DNA of 64,000 nt from Duncaniella muris (GTDB lineage Bacteria; Bacteroidota; Bacteroidia; Bacteroidales; Muribaculaceae): contig NZ_PUEC01000004.1 in assembly GCF_003024805.1 (NCBI RefSeq), forward strand, positions 117,788 through 181,787. Direction: 5' to 3'. Position numbers and translations under genes: made by a program. The notes under the pieces are model-generated. The model searched no databases, was not told the origin of the DNA, and was given only the letters and a program-made list of their open reading frames with translations. Shown piece by piece: positions 34,533 to 43,806 of the stretch. The first letter of the stretch is position 1; every line of letters starts with the position of its first letter.

Positions 34533-36014
34533 ATGGCAAAAGAACTTAAGGATCTGACCAAACGCAGCGAAAACTACTCGCAGTGGTACAATGAGCTCGT
34601 GGTCAAAGCCGATCTCGCAGAGCAGTCGGCGGTTAGAGGCTGTATGGTTATCAAGCCCTACGGTTATGCAATTTGGGAAAAAATGCAACACGAACTTGAC
34701 CGTATGTTCAAGGAAACAGGTGTACAGAACGCCTACTTCCCGCTTCTCATTCCAAAATCGTTCCTCTGCCGCGAAGCCGAGCATGTCGAAGGGTTTGCCA
34801 AAGAATGTGCGGTTGTCACACACTACCGCCTCAAGAACGACCCCAACGGCAATGGTGTTGTAGTAGACCCTGATGCACGCCTTGAGGAAGAACTGATTGT
34901 GCGCCCTACTTCTGAAACTATTATCTGGGGCACATATAAGAACTGGATCCACAGCTATCGCGATCTCCCCGTGCTGTGCAACCAGTGGGCGAATGTGATG
35001 CGCTGGGAAATGCGCACCCGTATGTTCCTGCGTACTGCCGAATTCCTTTGGCAGGAAGGCCACTGCGCACATGCGACAGCCGAGGAATCGGAAAATCGCA
35101 CCGTCCAGATGATCAACATCTACGCCAAATTTGCGCGTGATTATATGGCTATGCCTGTCATAATCGGTGTAAAAACCGCAAACGAACGTTTTGCCGGAGC
35201 GCTCAACACCTACACAATTGAAGCCATGATGCAGGATGGAAAAGCCCTTCAGGCCGGTACAAGCCATAACCTCGGACAGAATTTCGCTAAGGCCTTTGAC
35301 GTTACATTCGTCAACAAAGACAACAAGCCTGAATATGTATGGGCAAACTCCTGGGGCGTATCAACCCGTCTTATGGGCGCTCTCATCATGACGCATTCAG
35401 ATGACAACGGGCTTGTGCTCCCTCCCCACCTCGCTCCGATCCAGGTGGTCATTGTACCTATCTACAAGAACAGTGATCAGCTCGCTGAAATTTCAGCCAA
35501 AGTAGACCCGATAGTCAACGAACTACGCGCGATGGGCATCAGCGTAAAATACGATGACTCTGAAAACAAGCGTCCGGGCTTCAAGTTTGCAGATTATGAG
35601 CTTAAGGGAGTGCCTGTGCGTCTTGCCATCGGAGCGCGCGACATCGAAAACGGCACAGTCGAAGTCATGCGCCGTGACACGCTTGAGAAACATGTTGCCC
35701 CGCTGGAAGGAATCGCGGATTATATTAAAGGTCTGCTTGAAGAAATTCAGGCAAACATCTATCAGAAAGCAATAAACCACAGAGAATCCATGACCCGGAC
35801 AGTCGACTCTTATGAGGAATTCAAAGAAGAGATTGAAAAGGGAGGATTCATCCTGGCTCACTGGGACGGCACCACCGAAACCGAAGAACGCATCAAAGAG
35901 GAAACAAAAGCCACTATCCGTTGCATTCCTCTGGATGGTGATCAAACACCGGGCGTCTGTATGGTAACCGGCAAGCCTTCGGCTCGTAGAGTACTCTTTG
36001 CCCGCAACTATTAA
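34533..36014 (+). CDS. proS: Prolyl-tRNA synthetase (archaeal/eukaryotic-type)
   Basis: A 493-residue class II aminoacyl-tRNA synthetase that charges tRNA-Pro. The short form without the bacterial editing insertion is indicated by the length and by the motif order [60 protein letters not shown] (motif 2) and the C-terminal segment [18 protein letters not shown]. The anticodon-binding domain starts near residue 310 ([20 protein letters not shown]). Bacteroidetes carry this type. The gene appears single on the plus strand and the codons are well optimised. Confidence 0.97.
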   Translation: MAKELKDLTKRSENYSQWYNELVVKADLAEQSAVRGCMVIKPYGYAIWEKMQHELDRMFKETGVQNAYFPLLIPKSFLCREAEHVEGFAKECAVVTHYRLKNDPNGNGVVVDPDARLEEELIVRPTSETIIWGTYKNWIHSYRDLPVLCNQWANVMRWEMRTRMFLRTAEFLWQEGHCAHATAEESENRTVQMINIYAKFARDYMAMPVIIGVKTANERFAGALNTYTIEAMMQDGKALQAGTSHNLGQNFAKAFDVTFVNKDNKPEYVWANSWGVSTRLMGALIMTHSDDNGLVLPPHLAPIQVVIVPIYKNSDQLAEISAKVDPIVNELRAMGISVKYDDSENKRPGFKFADYELKGVPVRLAIGARDIENGTVEVMRRDTLEKHVAPLEGIADYIKGLLEEIQANIYQKAINHRESMTRTVDSYEEFKEEIEKGGFILAHWDGTTETEERIKEETKATIRCIPLDGDQTPGVCMVTGKPSARRVLFARNY

Positions 36015-36093
36015 TTTCGGCAACAATCCACGGTTTCATTACTCATCTCCTTCTCTCCTTAATCTCATTTAACGAAGCTGCCAGAAAATTCAT

Positions 36094-37050
36094 ATGCCAT
36101 CCCCGCCAGTCATAGCAATTGTTGTACCCTGCTTCAACGAAGAAGCGGTATTGCCTTTTTCTATTCCCAAACTGCTGGCTATATTAGCCCGCATGGCGCA
36201 GCAATCATTAGCTTCTCCAGACAGTTACATACTCTGCTGCGATGACGGGAGCCGGGATGCGACATGGAAAATCATCTCCGATCTGCACCTTAGAGACCGA
36301 CGCGTCAAAGGAATATCCCTTGCGCACAACCGAGGACATCAGTATGCGCTTTTGGCAGGGCTTATGACCGCAAAAGACCATTGTGACGCAGCTATTTCCA
36401 TCGATGCCGATCTTCAGGATGACACTGACGCCATAATCGAGATGGTCCGGCGCTTTATTTCAGGCAAAGAAATAGTGTTCGGAGTCAGGGATGACAGAAC
36501 GTCTGACTCTTGGTTTAAACGAACCACCGCCCATGCTTTCTACTCTTTGCAAAGGAAAATGGGCATTGAAACCATCTACGACCATGCAGATTTCAGGCTT
36601 ATGAGCCAAAGAGCTCTTGAACTGTTGAGCGAATATGGCGAATCAAATCTGTTTCTCCGAGGGATTGTTCCACAGTTAGGGCTTGAAAGCGACACCGTCT
36701 CCTATGCCCGTAAACAAAGAGCCGCAGGCGAATCAAAATATCCGCTTGTCAGAATGCTTTCGTTTTCGATTGACGGAATCACCTCTTTTTCAGCTCGCCC
36801 TATGAGATGGGTTTTCTTCACAGGTCTGATCCTGCTGGCTATTGACCTGCTGGTCGGAATCTATGTTGGTTTCTCCATTCTCTATTCTGACAAACTTGAG
36901 GCCGGATGGGCTTCGATATTACTATCTATATGGTTCCTTGGGAGCCTGATTCTAATGTCCATCGGTTTGATCGGAGAATATATAGGAAAAATATTTATAG
37001 AAGTTAAACAACGTCCGCGATATGCAATTCGCGACATTTTATTTGATTGA
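36094..37050 (+). CDS. Family 2 glycosyltransferase, DPM1/GtrB-like, with C-terminal membrane helices
   Basis: A 318-residue membrane-bound GT2 enzyme. The nucleotide-sugar site is IVVPCFNEEAVLPFSIPKLL near the N-terminus, followed by DDGSRDATWKI and the metal-binding SIDADLQDDTDAII (DxD-type). Two hydrophobic helices near the C-terminus (WVFFTGLILLAIDLLVGI and SILLSIWFLGSLILMSIGLI) anchor it, as in polyprenyl-phosphate sugar transferases of the GtrB/ArnC/DPM1 type. It probably loads a sugar onto a lipid carrier. It has 79 bp to proS and 3 bp to the HU gene, so it may share a transcript with the HU pair. Confidence 0.88.
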   Translation: MPSPPVIAIVVPCFNEEAVLPFSIPKLLAILARMAQQSLASPDSYILCCDDGSRDATWKIISDLHLRDRRVKGISLAHNRGHQYALLAGLMTAKDHCDAAISIDADLQDDTDAIIEMVRRFISGKEIVFGVRDDRTSDSWFKRTTAHAFYSLQRKMGIETIYDHADFRLMSQRALELLSEYGESNLFLRGIVPQLGLESDTVSYARKQRAAGESKYPLVRMLSFSIDGITSFSARPMRWVFFTGLILLAIDLLVGIYVGFSILYSDKLEAGWASILLSIWFLGSLILMSIGLIGEYIGKIFIEVKQRPRYAIRDILFD

Positions 37051-37053
37051 CAC

Positions 37054-37332
37054 GTGGATAACAAACAATTTATTTCACGACTCGGCAAGAGACTAAACCG
37101 GGAAAACGCAGAAGTGGCCACACTCGTTGAAGGTCTGTGCAAAGTATTCAAAGAATGCGGAGCCGATCTTGACTCAATCGCCATCCCCGGATTCGGAACA
37201 TTCAAATCTGTAAAATCAGATGAGGCGATTGTTTATGACGAAGTAAACGGCAAACGCACATTGGTTCCGCCAGCCATCAGAATGGAATTTGCCCCCAGCA
37301 TTGTATTGCGAAAAAAAATGACTAAACAATGA
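37054..37332 (+). CDS. HU-family DNA-binding protein
   Basis: A 92-residue HU/IHF-type protein starting with GTG at 37054 (MDNKQFISRLGKRLNRENAE). It has the helical dimerisation half and the beta-arm half with the conserved IAIPGFGTFKSVKS turn, and it ends in a basic KKMTKQ. It should bend and compact DNA. It lies 3 bp after the glycosyltransferase and overlaps the next gene by four bases (ATGA), so it is translationally coupled to the membrane-bound HU-LysM protein, and the two may form a heterodimer. Confidence 0.88.
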   Translation: MDNKQFISRLGKRLNRENAEVATLVEGLCKVFKECGADLDSIAIPGFGTFKSVKSDEAIVYDEVNGKRTLVPPAIRMEFAPSIVLRKKMTKQ

Positions 37333-38576
37333 ATCAGAAAATACCATTCCATCAGCTGTCCGCACGTATTGCATCTGCAACCGGCATAAGCGAAGACAGT
37401 GCCGAGATTTTTGCTAAAAATTTCTTTGATATACTTTCTGAGGAACTGATCAAAGGAGAAACAGTCAAAATCAAAGGCCTCGGCGAATTCGCGCTTTATG
37501 AAGAAGAGAATGGAGAAAAAGATATCAGGTTCACTCCTGACAAAGATCTCGCTGAAACGCTCAATGCCCCATTCGCAATGTTTGAGCCTGTTACGCTGAA
37601 TGACGAGGTCACCGAATCAATGCTCTCCATCGAGAAAGATCAAACAGAATCGTCATTGCCTGAGACAGAAAATCATGAGCCTGAGGCCAAGGTCGAAGAA
37701 ACAATTATCTGTGAGAATATCGCAACAACAATCGAACCCCAACCCGAAACATCCACAGAAGCTATACAGCCCGAAGAACATCTGGCATCACCAGATCCTA
37801 AAGCAGAAATCGCGCCTGAACCGGAAACTATCCTGACCGACGAAAAGCCGGTTCAGCCGAAAGAAGCCATTAAGCCCCCCGTTGCCACAATTTCGGCTGA
37901 GGCAACTGCAACTACAGCTGAACCTTCGGTCAAAACCGCAAACAGCAATCTTGCGGAACGACAGCCGGTAAGACCTGTAGCTCCGAAAATCATACCACTT
38001 GAAGAAGATCCGGAAGAATACGTCAGTCCTGCCAAAGGACAGCAATCGGAAGGCAATTTCTGGTGGGGACTGATCATAGGCCTGATTATTGGACTTGCCA
38101 TAGGGGCATGCGGAGTCTACCTTGCTATCGACCATCTATTCCCCAATAGCCGTCAGCAGGCTGAAGCCATAACTCCCGAAGAGTCAACTCCTATGCAGAC
38201 AGAGGAAACCGCAGGTGAAATTGCCATGCTATCAGATTCTGTAACATCGGACGCTGAAGTTGCTCAGGCTGAAGCAGAACAAATCCCCTCACAACCTGCT
38301 GTCGCAGAAAACTCAAGTCCGAAAGTGCGTAAAGACACCGTTAAAAGAGGCTACCTTATCCATGATATGGCAAAAAAATTCTTCGGGAGCAAAGATTATT
38401 GGGTCTACATCTACGAAGAAAACAAATCAAAAATCGGGAACCCCAATAACATGCAGCCGGGAGTGGTTCTTGATATCCCGGATGCTGAAAAATACGGAAT
38501 TGTTCCCGGCAATGCAGAAAGTTTGAAGAAAGCGCGCCAGAAAGCCGGTGAAATCCTCGCCAGATATCCCCGTTAA
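37329..38576 (+). CDS. Membrane protein with N-terminal HU-type domain and C-terminal periplasmic LysM-like domain
   Basis: A 415-residue protein. Residues 1-90 are an HU/IHF-type domain (IPFHQLSARIASATGI, TVKIKGLGEFALYE). Residues ~100-240 are a Glu/Pro/Thr-rich disordered linker. A single transmembrane helix follows at about 245-267 (WWGLIIGLIIGLAIGACGVY), then a second acidic linker, and a LysM-like domain at about 337-383 (KRGYLIHDMAKKFFG, GNPNNMQPGVVLDIP). With the HU part in the cytoplasm the LysM part would be in the periplasm, tethering DNA to the wall. The start overlaps the upstream HU gene by ATGA. A clear terminator follows. Function is inferred from domains. Confidence 0.85.
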   Translation: MNQKIPFHQLSARIASATGISEDSAEIFAKNFFDILSEELIKGETVKIKGLGEFALYEEENGEKDIRFTPDKDLAETLNAPFAMFEPVTLNDEVTESMLSIEKDQTESSLPETENHEPEAKVEETIICENIATTIEPQPETSTEAIQPEEHLASPDPKAEIAPEPETILTDEKPVQPKEAIKPPVATISAEATATTAEPSVKTANSNLAERQPVRPVAPKIIPLEEDPEEYVSPAKGQQSEGNFWWGLIIGLIIGLAIGACGVYLAIDHLFPNSRQQAEAITPEESTPMQTEETAGEIAMLSDSVTSDAEVAQAEAEQIPSQPAVAENSSPKVRKDTVKRGYLIHDMAKKFFGSKDYWVYIYEENKSKIGNPNNMQPGVVLDIPDAEKYGIVPGNAESLKKARQKAGEILARYPR

Positions 38577-38601
38577 GCCAACACCGCTAAAAAGAAACCT
38601 T

Positions 38602-38641
38602 ATGACAACATCGTCGACTCCAATATCGGCGATGTTGTCAT
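38602..38641 (+). terminator. Terminator after the HU-LysM gene
   Basis: Perfect 12-bp arms ATGACAACATCG (38602-38613) and CGATGTTGTCAT (38630-38641) with a 16-nt loop, 26 bp after the stop. The T-run after the stem is weak (TGTTAAAGG), so termination efficiency is uncertain. Confidence 0.6.
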
Positions 38642-38702
38642 TGTTAAAGGAAAAATATATAAAATTAACACACTTTTCTCGCCTAATAATTGTTGTTATT
38701 TA

Positions 38703-38710
38703 TAATTTTG
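38703..38710 (+). promoter_or_regulatory. Probable -7 element of the MoxR-Bat operon
   Basis: TAATTTTG matches TAnnTTTG and lies 72 bp before the moxR ATG. The operon is preceded by a terminator and has no closer promoter candidate, so this should drive all eight genes. The -33 region is not clear. Confidence 0.55.
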
Positions 38711-38781
38711 TAAACCGTTTATCTATTATAGCGGATTAAAATATCTTATATATCTAATTTAGAACCCTCACTACTCAGACT

Positions 38782-39777
38782 ATGAGCGAATCGGTTAATA
38801 TTCGAGAACTTAATGATCTTGTTGCCGGCAAGAAGGATTTCATCAACCTTGTTACACGTGGGATGGATCAGACCATCGTGGGGCAAAAGCATCTCGTTGA
38901 CTCACTTCTGATCGCACTTCTATCTAACGGACACGTCCTTCTTGAAGGCGTCCCCGGTCTCGCAAAGACCCTTGCCATCAAGACTCTTGCTCAAATTATC
39001 GATGCCAAATACAGCCGTATCCAGTTTACTCCTGACCTTCTCCCTGCCGATGTGATCGGAACAATGATCTACAGTGTGCAGAAAGAACAGTTCCAGATCA
39101 AGCGAGGCCCGATTTTCGCCAATTTCGTTCTGGCTGACGAAATCAACCGCGCCCCGGCTAAAGTACAGAGCGCTCTGCTCGAAGCCATGCAGGAACGCCA
39201 GGTGACCATCGGCGAACGTACATTCAAACTTGACGAACCGTTCCTGGTGATGGCCACCCAGAACCCCATTGAGCAAGAAGGCACCTACCCGCTTCCTGAA
39301 GCTCAGGTTGACCGTTTCCTTCTCAAAGTCATTATCGGCTACCCGACCAAAGAAGAGGAAAAACTTATCATACGACAGAACATTTCCGGTGTAAAACCTG
39401 AAGTCCGTCCTCTTCTCCGTCCGGAAGAAATCCTGGAGGTTCAGAAGATCGTAGAAAAGATATATCTTGACGAAAAAATCGAACGTTATATCGTAGATAT
39501 CGTATTCGCAACCCGTAACCCCGGCGATTATGACCTCAAAGATCTTGCCGGAATGATCAGCTTCGGAGCGTCTCCGCGAGCATCAATCGGTCTGGCCAAA
39601 GCCGCGAGAGCATATGCGTTCCTCCGTGGCCGCGGTTATGTGATTCCGGAGGATGTCCGCGCCGTATGCCACGATGTTTTGCGTCACCGCATCGGCCTCA
39701 CATATGAAGCCGAAGCAAACAACATCACCACCGATCAGGTAATATCCGAGATCCTTGACAAGGTCGAAGTACCCTGA
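38782..39777 (+). CDS. MoxR-family AAA+ ATPase of the Bat operon
   Basis: A 331-residue AAA+ ATPase. Walker A is GVPGLAKT (56-63); Walker B with the MoxR insert is LADEINRAPAKVQSALLEAM; sensor 1 is LVMATQNPIEQEGTYPLPEA. MoxR enzymes act as chaperone-like ATPases together with VWA proteins. It is the first gene of an eight-gene plus-strand unit with a DUF58 protein and the BatABCDE proteins, the classical arrangement of the Bacteroides aerotolerance operon. It probably activates or assembles the VWA proteins at the membrane. Confidence 0.95.
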   Translation: MSESVNIRELNDLVAGKKDFINLVTRGMDQTIVGQKHLVDSLLIALLSNGHVLLEGVPGLAKTLAIKTLAQIIDAKYSRIQFTPDLLPADVIGTMIYSVQKEQFQIKRGPIFANFVLADEINRAPAKVQSALLEAMQERQVTIGERTFKLDEPFLVMATQNPIEQEGTYPLPEAQVDRFLLKVIIGYPTKEEEKLIIRQNISGVKPEVRPLLRPEEILEVQKIVEKIYLDEKIERYIVDIVFATRNPGDYDLKDLAGMISFGASPRASIGLAKAARAYAFLRGRGYVIPEDVRAVCHDVLRHRIGLTYEAEANNITTDQVISEILDKVEVP

Positions 39778-39815
39778 TGACACGTCTGTAAAATCCCCCT
39801 TCTAATGTTTTCTAA

Positions 39816-40691
39816 ATGGAAGCAAACGAACTACTCAGGAAAGTCAGAAAAATCGACATAAAAACCCGCGGCCTCTCCCAGAACATCTTCGCCGGAGAAT
39901 ACCACACGGCTTTTAAAGGGAGAGGTATGACCTTTTCTGAAGTGAGGGAATACCAGTATGGCGATGATGTCAGAGATATAGACTGGAATGTGACCGCCCG
40001 TCATAATCATCCTTATGTCAAGGTCTATGAGGAAGAACGAGAACTGACCGTGATGCTCCTTGTCGACGTGTCGCGCAGCCGTCTGTTCGGTGCTGTCGGA
40101 GAAGAAAAGAGAGAGATGATAGCTGAAATAGCCGCCACCCTCGCCTATTCGGCCATCACCAACAATGACAAAATCGGAGTCATATTCTTTTCAGACAAAA
40201 TTGAGAAATTCATCCCTCCGAAAAAGGGCAAAAAACACATACTTCTGATAATCCGCGAATTGCTGGATTTCACTCCGGAGAATCAAGGAACCGACATCAG
40301 CGTTGCATTACGTTATTTCACTGATGCTCTGAAAAAGCGATGCACTACCTTCCTGATCTCTGACTTCATAGATACCCATGACTTTACACGTCAATTGCAG
40401 ATAGCCTGCAACCGCCATGATGTCATTGCCATTCAGGTATATGACAAACGCGACACAAGTCTGCCGGATGTAGGTCTCATGCGGATGACCGATCTTGAAA
40501 CCGGTGCCTCACGCTGGATAAACACGTCATCCAAACGGACACGGCAGGCCTACAGCAAATGGTGGTATGAGCGGCAGCAGTCCATGAGCGATACATTCAG
40601 CAAATGCCGAGTCGATCATGCCTCGATAGCCACTGATGAGGATTTCGCCCATTCATTGATGGCTCTATTCAAAAACCGGGGTGTGCGCTGA
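39816..40691 (+). CDS. DUF58 protein with a VWA-like domain (Bat operon)
   Basis: A 291-residue cytoplasmic protein. The DUF58 signature is RGMTFSEVREYQYGDDVRDI, followed by DWNVTARHNHPYVKVYEEER; the metal-binding VWA-type site is VMLLVDVSRSRLFGAV (Asp around 84, DxSxS pattern). DUF58 proteins accompany MoxR ATPases and are presumed partners. It lies 38 bp after moxR and 43 bp before the next Bat gene. A role in respiration or envelope stress is inferred from the operon only. Confidence 0.93.
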   Translation: MEANELLRKVRKIDIKTRGLSQNIFAGEYHTAFKGRGMTFSEVREYQYGDDVRDIDWNVTARHNHPYVKVYEEERELTVMLLVDVSRSRLFGAVGEEKREMIAEIAATLAYSAITNNDKIGVIFFSDKIEKFIPPKKGKKHILLIIRELLDFTPENQGTDISVALRYFTDALKKRCTTFLISDFIDTHDFTRQLQIACNRHDVIAIQVYDKRDTSLPDVGLMRMTDLETGASRWINTSSKRTRQAYSKWWYERQQSMSDTFSKCRVDHASIATDEDFAHSLMALFKNRGVR

Positions 40692-40734
40692 TAAAACCGC
40701 AGCCCGCCCAAGACTCTTTAATTGATTGCCAAAT

Positions 40735-41727
40735 ATGAATTTCATCCGACATATCCGTTTTCTGTTGCTGACAACAGCTATTTTAATATCAGCATCAGCA
40801 CTCGCCGGAGTTTCCAGCCTGAAAGTCAGTCTTGATTCCGCTTTCCTGCTCATGGGGCGCACTACCCCTCTGCACATCGAGCTTGTCACAGATGACAATT
40901 CTGACGGGCACCTCGTCATTCCAAAAGATTCCGTCTGTGACAAAGTTGAAATTCTGAAATATCTCACACCTGACACCACAGGTCTCGGAAGCGGACGCAG
41001 AGAAATCAAACAGGATCTTGTGCTCCAGTCATTTGATTCCGGCGTCTATCGGCTGAATCCGATTCTATACGTTGAAAATGGCGAAACCATCGCTTCAAAC
41101 CGTCTTGTACTGAAAGTATATCCGGTTGTAGTTGACTCACTGGAGACTATCCATGACTATGCTGATGTAGCAGACGTGGACCGCAGTTTCATTGATTACC
41201 TCCCGGACTTCGTTGTCGATTATGGATTGTGGATTCTGGCAGTAATCGTAGTCCTTGCACTTGGAGGATTCGCGTTCTACATGATGAAGAAAAAGAAGAA
41301 TCCCTTTGCCGCACCTGCAACCAAACCGATACCGCCATATGAAAAAGCCATCGGCGAACTTTCGCGTCTGCGGGCTGAAAAACTCTGCGAGCAAGGCAAG
41401 GAAAAAGAATACTACACCCGTCTCACTGACATTCTCCGCATCTATCTCAATGGCCGTTTCGGCATAAATGCAATGGAAATGACCTCCACACAGATCAGAC
41501 GCATGCTGAATGCCAATGAAGAGACACGTCTGTCAAAAGAGAATATGGAACGTGTGCTTGAAACGGCTGATTTTGTAAAGTTCGCCAAAGTACGCCCGCT
41601 GCCTGATGACAATGTCAAAGCGTTCAATTCTGCAATGCAGTTTGTCGAAGATACAAAACCTCGTCCTGTTGTAGCTGAAACCGACGGACAGCAGGAACCC
41701 TCAAAAGAAGAATCTACTAAAAAATAG
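40735..41727 (+). CDS. Membrane protein of the Bat operon, function unknown
   Basis: A 330-residue protein. The ATG at 40735 is preferred to a TTG at 40726. It has a signal peptide (MNFIRHIRFLLLTTAILISA), a periplasmic beta-rich domain, a transmembrane helix at about 170-188 (LWILAVIVVLALGGFAFYM) and a cytoplasmic helical domain (LTDILRIYLNGRFGINAMEM). The periplasmic half resembles the BatD type, and the cytoplasmic tail resembles that of other Bat-operon membrane proteins. It lies 8 bp before batA. It is conserved in Bacteroidetes operons, but no precise function is known. Confidence 0.85.
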   Translation: MNFIRHIRFLLLTTAILISASALAGVSSLKVSLDSAFLLMGRTTPLHIELVTDDNSDGHLVIPKDSVCDKVEILKYLTPDTTGLGSGRREIKQDLVLQSFDSGVYRLNPILYVENGETIASNRLVLKVYPVVVDSLETIHDYADVADVDRSFIDYLPDFVVDYGLWILAVIVVLALGGFAFYMMKKKKNPFAAPATKPIPPYEKAIGELSRLRAEKLCEQGKEKEYYTRLTDILRIYLNGRFGINAMEMTSTQIRRMLNANEETRLSKENMERVLETADFVKFAKVRPLPDDNVKAFNSAMQFVEDTKPRPVVAETDGQQEPSKEESTKK

Positions 41728-41735
41728 ATAATACA

Positions 41736-42722
41736 ATGTTATTGGCACATCCCGAATATCTTTGGCTGTTTTTACTTTTCATACCGCTGATTGCCTGGTA
41801 TGTATTCAAACAGCGTGGCCTCCATGCCTCTATGGAGGTATCGACCGTATCGGCATTTGGCCGTATAGGTCGATCCAAACTCGCAGCCATGCGCCATATA
41901 TTGTTTTTGTTGCAGCTTGGTGCCATAGGCTGTGTCATAGTGGTCCTCTCCCGTCCTCAGACACGCGACTCATGGAATACGTCAAGCGTAGAAGGCACCG
42001 ACATCGTGATCTCAATGGATATATCAACCAGTATGCTTGCGCGCGACTTCAAGCCAGACCGATTTGAAGCAGCCAAAGAAGTTGCCTCCAAATTTGTGGC
42101 AGGGCGCGAAGGCGACAACATAGGGGTCGTTATTTTTGCAGCTGAAAGTTTCACCGCAATTCCGATGACAACAGACAGATCCATGATTGCCAATTACATC
42201 GGAGACATAAAAATGGGTATGCTGCAAGACGGGACTGCGATAGGTGACGGTCTCGCCACATCAATCAACCGAATAAAAGAAGGGAAAGCCAAATCCAAAA
42301 GCATAATCCTGCTGACTGACGGTTCGAACAATACCGGTAATGTCGCTCCGCTCACAGCCGCCGAGATTGCGAAACAGCTTGGGATAAAAGTCTACACTAT
42401 AGGTATCGGCACAAATGGCACTGCCCCCTACCCTCAGGAAAACATGTTCGGGCGCATCGAATATGTCAACCTTCCGGTAGTTATTGATGAAGCGACTTTG
42501 AGGAGCATCGCTGAAACAACCGGAGGAAAATATTTTCGTGCGACGGGCAACAACGTCCTCAAAGAGATATTCGCCGAAATTGATCAGCTGGAAAAAACTA
42601 AAATGGATTTAAGGAACTTCACAAGTACTGAAGACGATTATCTGCCTTGGGCAATCGCAGCTTTAAGCCTGTTTGGTCTTGCGGTGTTGCTAAGATACAC
42701 CTTGTTCCGGACAATTCCATAA
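41736..42722 (+). CDS. batA: BatA, VWA-domain aerotolerance protein
   Basis: A 328-residue membrane protein. It starts with two hydrophobic helices (LLFIPLIAWYV and LFLLQLGAIGCVIVVLSRP), followed by a VWA domain with an intact MIDAS: DISTSM (Asp ~95), the Thr loop and the KSIILLTDGSNNTGNV loop. The C-terminal helix (WAIAALSLFGLAVLLRYTLF) would be a third membrane span. BatA is one of the VWA proteins of the Bacteroides Bat operon that improve tolerance of oxygen; its ligand is unknown. It is followed by batB 19 bp later. Confidence 0.92.
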   Translation: MLLAHPEYLWLFLLFIPLIAWYVFKQRGLHASMEVSTVSAFGRIGRSKLAAMRHILFLLQLGAIGCVIVVLSRPQTRDSWNTSSVEGTDIVISMDISTSMLARDFKPDRFEAAKEVASKFVAGREGDNIGVVIFAAESFTAIPMTTDRSMIANYIGDIKMGMLQDGTAIGDGLATSINRIKEGKAKSKSIILLTDGSNNTGNVAPLTAAEIAKQLGIKVYTIGIGTNGTAPYPQENMFGRIEYVNLPVVIDEATLRSIAETTGGKYFRATGNNVLKEIFAEIDQLEKTKMDLRNFTSTEDDYLPWAIAALSLFGLAVLLRYTLFRTIP

Positions 42723-42741
42723 GAAATATATATTTGAAAAT

Positions 42742-43806
42742 ATGATTTCGTTCGCTTATCCACACCTGCTATATCTTCTTCTGCTGCTCCCGTTAGTGGC
42801 AGGCCTTTTCATATGGAGCCGCCTGAGTCGCCGGCGCAAAATGAACCGCTATGGCAAACCTGAAGTTATCGCCCACCTGATGCCTGAGGTCTCAAAATAT
42901 ATGCCTTGGATCAAAATGAGCCTTGCACTTCTCATTATCGCCGTACTGGTCATTATGATTTCCCGCCCGCGCGCAACCGGAGGCCGTGATGCTGACGCCT
43001 CAGAGACTACATCGTCACGCGGTATAGAAGTTATGGTATGTCTTGACGTTTCAAATTCAATGCTGGCCTCCACCACCGATGACGATCATGGCATAAGCCG
43101 TCTGCAAAGGGCTAAGCACATACTTGAAAAGTTGATTGACAAGATGACCAATGACAAAGTCGGTCTGATAGTGTTTGCAGGCGATGCCTATACCCAGCTC
43201 CCGATCACGTCTGACTATATTTCAGCCAAAATGTTTCTCAACGGTATCACCACAGATATGGTCCCTACTCAGGGAACAGCTATCGGAGCCGCGCTTGAGA
43301 TGGCAATGAACTCATTCACCCCAACCGATGACATGGGAAAAGCCATAATAGTCATCACCGACGGAGAAAATTTTGAAGACAATGCGGTGGATGCAGCCAA
43401 ACGGGCTGCTGATGCCGGAATTCAGGTGGATGTAATCGGACTCGGCACTGCAAAAGGAGCCCGAATACCCCTCGGCAACGGTCACTATATGATCAATCCC
43501 ATGACCGGAGAAGAAGTTGTCACCCGGCATGACGAAGCTACAGCTTCACAGATTGCATCAGCCGGCAAGGGCATTTATGTAAACGGAGCCTCTAATTCCG
43601 CTATCAACGCCATTGATTCAAAAATGGACGAGTTGACCCAAGGTGAGTTCGAACGCAAATCTTTCTCCCCGCAAAGCGAACAATTCCCGATTGTAGCCTT
43701 TATAGCTTTGATATTGCTTCTTATTGACTCTATTACTGTCACACGCAAAATATCATGGCTCAAAAAATATCGTTTCTTCACAAAAGAGGAAGGAGGAAAC
43801 AAATGA
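42742..43806 (+). CDS. batB: BatB, VWA-domain aerotolerance protein
   Basis: A 354-residue membrane protein, homologous in layout to BatA. N-terminal helices (LLYLLLLLPLVAGLFIWSRL, MSLALLIIAVLVIMISRP) precede a VWA domain with MIDAS residues in VCLDVSNSML (Asp ~101) and KAIIVITDGENFEDNAVDAA. A C-terminal helix (FPIVAFIALILLLIDSIT) is also predicted. Its stop overlaps the batC ATG by ATGA, so translation is coupled. BatA and BatB probably act as a pair, with MoxR as the ATPase. Confidence 0.93.
   Translation: MISFAYPHLLYLLLLLPLVAGLFIWSRLSRRRKMNRYGKPEVIAHLMPEVSKYMPWIKMSLALLIIAVLVIMISRPRATGGRDADASETTSSRGIEVMVCLDVSNSMLASTTDDDHGISRLQRAKHILEKLIDKMTNDKVGLIVFAGDAYTQLPITSDYISAKMFLNGITTDMVPTQGTAIGAALEMAMNSFTPTDDMGKAIIVITDGENFEDNAVDAAKRAADAGIQVDVIGLGTAKGARIPLGNGHYMINPMTGEEVVTRHDEATASQIASAGKGIYVNGASNSAINAIDSKMDELTQGEFERKSFSPQSEQFPIVAFIALILLLIDSITVTRKISWLKKYRFFTKEEGGNK

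Noticed and set aside
34527..35267. A 246-residue minus-strand open frame
   Set aside because: It is antisense to proS, which has full family motifs; no motif or promoter supports the reverse frame.
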